Source: Streptomyces sp. NBC_01142 (GTDB lineage: Bacteria > Actinomycetota > Actinomycetes > Streptomycetales > Streptomycetaceae). Taken from it: 64,000 bases of DNA. Location of the stretch: contig NZ_JAPEOR010000003.1 of assembly GCF_026341125.1 (NCBI RefSeq), positions 868,001 through 932,000 on the forward strand, given 5' to 3'. This document shows, in pieces, positions 59,605 through 64,000 of this stretch (position 1 is its first letter; each line of letters opens with the position of its first letter). Both the position numbers and the translations under genes were made by a program. The notes beneath the pieces were generated by a model. The model made no database searches and was not told the origin of the DNA. It worked only from the letters and a program-made list of their open reading frames with translations.

Positions 59605-61822
59605 GACTCTCCGAACGGAGCACCTCACCCTGTTCCCGCTCCTGTTCCCGCTCCTGCTCAGCGAGGCCGGCAAGCTGACGTTGGACGTGCTCTGCCTCCC
59701 CCAGCCGGTTCTGGGCTTGGTACAGCTCCCACGCCTGCTGCCAGGCGTCACGGGCCTCACCGTGCCGGCCCAGGGCGGCGTAAGCCTGCCCAAGGCCGTC
59801 CAGGAGGATGGCCTCGTAGTAGGTGTTGCCGATGTCGCGGAACAGGGCAAGGGCTCGATGGCCGTAGTCCAGGACCTGGGTGTGCCTGCCGGTAAACAGG
59901 CCCACATAGGCATGGACGCTCAGCGAGAGGGCCTCGCCGTTGCAGTTGTGGTGACGGCGGTGCAGGAGCAGGGCCCCCTCGCAGTACGTTCGGGCCTGCT
60001 CGTAGTGGCCCAGCTGTGCGGAGTACCAGGCTGCCTGGTTGAGCCCACGAGCCTCCCATTCCTGGTCGTCGAGCGACTGGAACAGGCCCAGGGAGTGGGT
60101 GGCATGGTCCAACGCCGACTGGATCTCTCCCTGCTGTCCCCAGGTCCATGCGAGAACGCGGTGAGTGTGGGCCTGGCTGGGGAGGTCGCTGCTGCGTTCG
60201 GCCAAGGTGAGAGCCTGGTGGAGATGATCCAGGGCCTCGGCGTGCCGGCCCACCAGGGCGCACGCTTCAGCGAGAAGGCGATGTGCTGGCGCCTGGGTGG
60301 CCGAGTCGCCAAGATGCTGGGCGGCAGCCAGCCCGGCCCGTGCGACGGCGACCTGGTCGGACAGAAGTCCCCGTCGCCAGTGGTAGGTGTGCAGTGTCGG
60401 GGCCAGCTGCCACACCCGTGTGTGCCACCCCCGATCGATGGCGAGGTGTTGGGCGGCCAGCAGACAGCGATGTTCGACGTCCAACCACGCCAACGCCCTC
60501 GTCTCGTCCTGCAGAGGGTGGGGATGACAGCCGGGCACGGGCGGGTCGAGCTCGACCGACTCGCGGTGCGGATCCAGCAACTGGTCGCCGGTATAGGCCG
60601 TGTGCAGGTAGAAATCCACCAGTCGCCGCAACGCGATATCGCAGCTGTTCCGGGTTTGGTGGTGGTGAGCCTGGTCGGAGGCGTAGAGGCGGATCAGGTC
60701 GTGCAGCCGGTAGCGTCCAGGCACCGGTTGGGCCACCAGGTGCGCGGTTTCCAACTCCCGCAGCAGCCCGCGTACCCGAGCCACCGACAGTCCGGCAAGA
60801 GAGGCAGCGGCGGGCAGACTGATATCCGAACCCGGTGTCAGGCCCAGCAGCTCGAGCAGAAGAGCCGCCTCGGGGCTCAGGGCATGGTGGGAGGACGAGA
60901 AAGCCGCCCGCAGGTTCAACGGAATCTCACCAGCATCCAACCCATCCAGCCGGGTTGCATGATCACGGAGTTCCTCGGCCAGCAGACTCAAGGGAAAGTC
61001 GGGGTGGGTGGTGGCACGGGCGGCCACAATGCTCAACGCCAACGGCAACCCCGCACAGCATGCCAGGAATTCGATCACCGCGTCGGGTTCGGCGGCCACC
61101 CGCTCGGGACCCAGATGATCGACCAGCAACTGGCGAGCCTCCGCGGCGGGGAGCACATCCAGGTCCAGCGATTGAGCACCGTGGGTGGTGACCAAGCCGG
61201 CCAGGTAGCGGCGGCTGGTCACCAGCACCGTACAGGCCGAACTGCCCGGCAACAACGGGGCTACGTGCGTGGTGTCGCGAGCATTGTCCAACACGATCAG
61301 CATTCGCCGGTCGGCGACCAGACTGCGGTACAGCCCCACTTGAGCATCCAGATCCGCCGGGATTCCGGCCGACTCCACGCCGAGGGCGTTCAGAAAGCCT
61401 CGCACCGCCTCCCCCGCCGGCATCGGCTCCCCACGTGGGGTGAAGCCCCGTAGATCCACAAACAACTGTCCATCGGGGAAACGATCGGCATGCTGATGCG
61501 CCCAGTACAGAGCCAGCCAGGTCTTACCGATGCCCCCGGCTCCGCCGATCGCCGAAATCATCACCGTAGCGCCGGTCTCCACCGCCCCGTCCAGTGCAGC
61601 GGTGAGTGCAGCCAGTTCTTCGGCCCGACCGGCAAACCACCGCGGTGCAGCCGGCAGCTGCTGCGGCACCACCACGCGATCACGAACAGAGTGAAGGTGA
61701 ACGTCGCCGTGGATGGCTCCGGCCTGCACCACATGACCGTCAACCGACGCGCGCACCTCGTTGCGGACTCCCGACTTCAGCGGGCCCGAGTCGTGATTGC
61801 GCGGCTTGTGTTCCGTCGTCAT
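59600..61822 (-). CDS. STAND-type (NB-ARC) ATPase with TPR repeats
   Basis: A 740-residue protein. The N-terminus has the NEVRASVDGHVVQAGAIHGD motif (residues 21-40) often seen ahead of streptomycete NB-ARC proteins. The P-loop is GGAGGIGKT (93-101), Walker B is MLIVLDNARD (about 155), and VLVTSRRYLAGL and GLPLALSIVAAR are the sensor motifs. A winged-helix segment (LLELLGLTPGSDISLPAAAS) leads to about six TPR units (LAEACALVGRHAEALDHLHQ, GLGQAYAALGRHGEARDAWQ). It ends in an EREQEREQ coil. It lacks the SARP DNA-binding domain. A signal-transducing switch is likely; related STAND proteins act in regulation or phage defence. ATG 61822 follows GGAG/GGAGG. Confidence 0.85.
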   Translation of the reverse strand: MTTEHKPRNHDSGPLKSGVRNEVRASVDGHVVQAGAIHGDVHLHSVRDRVVVPQQLPAAPRWFAGRAEELAALTAALDGAVETGATVMISAIGGAGGIGKTWLALYWAHQHADRFPDGQLFVDLRGFTPRGEPMPAGEAVRGFLNALGVESAGIPADLDAQVGLYRSLVADRRMLIVLDNARDTTHVAPLLPGSSACTVLVTSRRYLAGLVTTHGAQSLDLDVLPAAEARQLLVDHLGPERVAAEPDAVIEFLACCAGLPLALSIVAARATTHPDFPLSLLAEELRDHATRLDGLDAGEIPLNLRAAFSSSHHALSPEAALLLELLGLTPGSDISLPAAASLAGLSVARVRGLLRELETAHLVAQPVPGRYRLHDLIRLYASDQAHHHQTRNSCDIALRRLVDFYLHTAYTGDQLLDPHRESVELDPPVPGCHPHPLQDETRALAWLDVEHRCLLAAQHLAIDRGWHTRVWQLAPTLHTYHWRRGLLSDQVAVARAGLAAAQHLGDSATQAPAHRLLAEACALVGRHAEALDHLHQALTLAERSSDLPSQAHTHRVLAWTWGQQGEIQSALDHATHSLGLFQSLDDQEWEARGLNQAAWYSAQLGHYEQARTYCEGALLLHRRHHNCNGEALSLSVHAYVGLFTGRHTQVLDYGHRALALFRDIGNTYYEAILLDGLGQAYAALGRHGEARDAWQQAWELYQAQNRLGEAEHVQRQLAGLAEQEREQEREQGEVLRSESP

Positions 61823-62306
61823 CGCCTCCAACTCCCGTCACAGCAGTCGGGTTCGTCAACCCCACCCCGTGCCGTGTCCAACGACCCGGCAGCCCGCCAG
61901 TCACACGATCCGCCGGACAGAACGGCGTCGAGGATTTCGGCTCCCTGCTGGGTGGACCGATCCAGTCACCCGCCGCACCGCGCCCGCCTCCGAGGGCTCT
62001 GCTGCCGGACAGCGCGGCCTGCGTCGAGATCGGCGAATCGTGGCGACACCGGGAGACCGTCGGGGTGCTGGGGGCCCGGGCCGTGCTCGGTCTCGTCGTG
62101 GCGCCGATCGTCCTGGGCCGGATGGCGCGGCGGGAGTCGTGCGGACTGCGCCGCGACGAGCGCCGTACCCCGGCCGGCCGCCGGACGGTCCACGCCGAAT
62201 CCGCACCTGGGCCGATGGACACGCCTGAGCCGGTCTGGTCCAGCTCCTGCCCGAGGGTGCCGGGTACGGCTGCCGCGTTCGCGATGTCGGGGATGCGGCT
62301 TCCGTG
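61823..62306. other. Intergenic stretch without a supported gene
   Basis: About 480 bases between the STAND-ATPase start and the decarboxylase stop. A plus-strand frame has a hydrophobic run (VLGARAVLGLVVAPIVLG at about 62060-62110) but no start, ribosome site or conserved motif, and the remaining frames are Arg/Pro-rich. I treat it as non-coding or decayed. Confidence 0.4.
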
Positions 62307-63674
62307 TCAGGCGCTGGTGGATGCGCGCCGGATCGCGTCGAGCGTACGAGTCACGTCGTCGTCGGTCGTCGACCAGTTGCTCACCGAGATCCGCATGACA
62401 CGACGGCCGTGCCAGGTGGAGCCACTGATCCACGCCGTGCCGTCGTCGAGCAGCCGGGTGAGTATCTGTTCCGTGCGTTCGTCGTTGCCGAACTCGGCGC
62501 AGACCTGGGTGAACACCACGTCGTTGAGGATTGTTGCCCCGTCGATCCCGGCAATACCGGTGGCGAACGAGGAGGCATGTCGGCACAGCCGCTCGACGAG
62601 GTCGGCCACCCCCGATCGCCCGAGGGACCGGAGTGCGGCCCACACCGGGAAGGCTCTGCCGCGCCGGGAGAGCTCGGGCACCTTGTCGAACGGGTCGCCC
62701 TGTTCGTCCTGGATGAGGTAGTCGCCGCGCAGGCCCATCGCTGCCCGGACCGCGAACGGGTCGCGCACGATGGCGAGCCCGCAGTCATAGGGAACGTTCA
62801 GGGTCTTGTGGGCATCCGTCGCCCAGGAATCGGCGTGTGCGCAGCCCGCCGTCAGGTGTGCGTATGTCGGTGAGGCGGCCGCCCACAGTCCGAAGGCGCC
62901 GTCGATGTGGACCCATGCGTCAGCCTCGCGAGCGGCGCCGATCGTCTCGACGAAGGGGTCGAAGGCACCGGAGTGGATGTCTCCCGCCTGGAGGATCACG
63001 ATCCTGGGTCGCTCACCGCCGGCCGCCAGGGCGTGCCGCAGTGCCTCGGGCTCGATGCGTCCCTGATCGTCTGACGTCACCACTTCGGGTTCGCCGAGCC
63101 CCAGGTAGCGCAGCGCCAGGTCGATGGCCATGTGGCGGTCCTCGCCGACGATCACGTGTACGGGTGGCCCACCCGCGAGCCCGTCGCGGGCGACGTTCCA
63201 GCCCGCGCGCCGCAGCACCGCGTCGCGCCCGGCGGCGAGGCAGGTGAAGTTCGCCATCGTGGCACCGGTGGTGAAGCCAACGGCGCTGTCGGTCGGCAGG
63301 CCCAGCAGATCGAGCAGCCACGCACTGGCGATGTCTTCCGCTGCCGTGTGCGCGGGCGTGACGGCGCGCATCACGCAGTTCTGGTCCCAGGCACTGACCA
63401 GCCAGTCAGCGGCCAGTGCGGCCGGTTCAGTGCCCCCGATCACGAACCCGTAGAAGCGGCCACCGGGAAACGCGGTGAGCCCCGGCTCGCAGGCGGATAC
63501 CAGCAGCTCGACGACGTCGGCGGGCGTGCTCGGACCGTCCGGCAGCCCGACACCGAGCGCGTGCACGATCTCGTCGACCGAGGCGCGGGCCGGGACCCGG
63601 CGATCGGACAGGCTCGCCAGCCAGCGGACGGCATGGTCGTGTGCCTGTTGAAGCGCTGCCTCGCGCGCGTCCAT
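62307..63674 (-). CDS. PLP-dependent decarboxylase (group II, aromatic-amino-acid-decarboxylase-like)
   Basis: A 455-residue fold-type I PLP enzyme. The cofactor Lys290 lies in SWATDAHKTLNVPYDCG; the PLP-ring Asp is in VHIDGAFGLW, and TTGATMANFTCLAAGRDAVL is the phosphate-binding region. The length is typical for the glutamate/tyrosine/DOPA decarboxylase family, which releases CO2 from amino acids to give amines. Substrate cannot be assigned. ATG 63674 gives the family-like N-terminus; its ribosome site (AAGG) is too close, so the start is tentative. Stands alone. Confidence 0.88.
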   Translation of the reverse strand: MDAREAALQQAHDHAVRWLASLSDRRVPARASVDEIVHALGVGLPDGPSTPADVVELLVSACEPGLTAFPGGRFYGFVIGGTEPAALAADWLVSAWDQNCVMRAVTPAHTAAEDIASAWLLDLLGLPTDSAVGFTTGATMANFTCLAAGRDAVLRRAGWNVARDGLAGGPPVHVIVGEDRHMAIDLALRYLGLGEPEVVTSDDQGRIEPEALRHALAAGGERPRIVILQAGDIHSGAFDPFVETIGAAREADAWVHIDGAFGLWAAASPTYAHLTAGCAHADSWATDAHKTLNVPYDCGLAIVRDPFAVRAAMGLRGDYLIQDEQGDPFDKVPELSRRGRAFPVWAALRSLGRSGVADLVERLCRHASSFATGIAGIDGATILNDVVFTQVCAEFGNDERTEQILTRLLDDGTAWISGSTWHGRRVMRISVSNWSTTDDDVTRTLDAIRRASTSA

Positions 63675-64000
63675 GCCTTGGACTATGAGACAGTCGCCGC
63701 TGCTGCGCAAGCCACAGGTCTTCCGGCTCGATCATGGCCTGCGGCCGTGGTTCGACCACCACCGCCGAATGCCGGCACGAGCGGCGGCACGATCTCGCCG
63801 ACACTCGTGCACCCGCGTGCTTCATGCCGGACGACAGCCCCCAGGGTTGACGCATCTGCGTGCGGCCCCGCCGAGGGCCCCGCCGAGCGGGGTGGCGACA
63901 CGCTGCCGAGCGGTGTCCCTCGGCGCGTCGGGCGGGGCCGGGAACCGCATCGCTCTGATGGCCGCGACCGCGGCCGGACAGGGCTGATTCCGCCAGTCCG
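63675..64000. other. Window end without a supported gene
   Basis: About 325 bases upstream of the decarboxylase gene. Overlapping inverted motifs built on CCGCCGAG/CGGGG occur at about 63865-63925 but form no clean stem. No gene start or motif is visible before the window ends. Confidence 0.4.

Noticed and set aside
55675..59895. A 1406-codon plus-strand frame opposite the 1455-residue gene
   Set aside because: Composition is Gly/Arg/Val/Gln-rich antisense without motifs. Only its last part from 59518 has a ribosome site and was considered separately.
1..64000. tRNA, rRNA, intact insertion sequences and integrase/att sites
   Set aside because: I looked for tRNA-like ends, transposase motifs and long terminal inverted repeats by eye and saw none that I could support.

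Overview
The window is chromosomal DNA from a high-GC actinomycete, almost certainly a Streptomyces. Evidence is the extreme GC bias at third codon positions, frequent GTG starts, and many ATGA/GTGA stop-start overlaps. Gene families typical of the genus are also present: MAB_1171c membrane proteins, SpoIIE-type phosphatases, class F sortase, DUF1269, DUF6893 and SAVMC3_10250. I found no tRNA, rRNA, CRISPR array, intact insertion sequence or integrase.

Layout. 1-3.2 kb: two paralogous MAB_1171c-type membrane proteins flanking an FAD-dependent oxidoreductase (minus strand). 3.2-4.2 kb: gene-poor, with a decayed reading frame. 4.3-6.2 kb: a Lys/Asp-repeat surface protein followed by its probable class F sortase. 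6.4-13.6 kb: a mix of small metabolic and regulatory genes (DinB-like, HEAT repeat, alpha/beta hydrolase, SpoIIE phosphatase, TetR, saccharopine-dehydrogenase-like, lipoprotein).

13.8-29.3 kb is the centrepiece: a 15-kb plus-strand locus for a high-affinity group 1h (formerly group 5) [NiFe]-hydrogenase. It holds hypX, hhyS, hhyL, a NifU-like protein, a DUF5947-type Cys-rich protein, a DUF6084-type protein, a 479-residue protein of unknown function, the maturation endopeptidase, a 36-residue DUF6893-type peptide, then hypA, hypB, hypF, hypC, hypD and hypE. It closes with a long nested hairpin. hhyL through the endopeptidase gene overlap at every junction (stop-start), as do hypB-hypF and hypC-hypD-hypE. 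The products should build an enzyme that oxidises trace atmospheric H2 for survival. The four uncharacterised proteins co-encoded with the catalytic subunits are the best candidates for undescribed biology.

29.3-37 kb: a decayed DUF1579-like gene, a disordered small protein, RNase HI with a Cys-rich tail, a multidomain sensor phosphatase, an SDR and a secreted lysyl-oxidase-like protein. 37.3-41.8 kb: a three-gene minus-strand cluster (SAVMC3_10250-type protein, AIPR-RAMA nuclease-like protein, soluble Ser/Thr kinase) that could be a defence or stress module. 41.9-49.2 kb: Tat-type hydrolase, an ArsR-like gene broken by one in-frame amber codon, DUF1232 and DUF1269 proteins, a membrane protein/XRE regulator/oxidoreductase operon with a probable leaderless promoter, a histone-like Lys/Ala-rich protein, and an ABM monooxygenase under a SoxR-type operator.

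49.4-54.1 kb: a divergent glycerol-phosphate and lipid island (lipid kinase, alkyl-DHAP-synthase-like FAD enzyme, TetR, GlpD-like dehydrogenase). 54.2-64 kb: a small orphan peptide, a 1455-residue repeat protein, a STAND ATPase with TPR repeats, and a PLP-dependent decarboxylase. All functions are assigned from motifs read by eye; no database search was possible.
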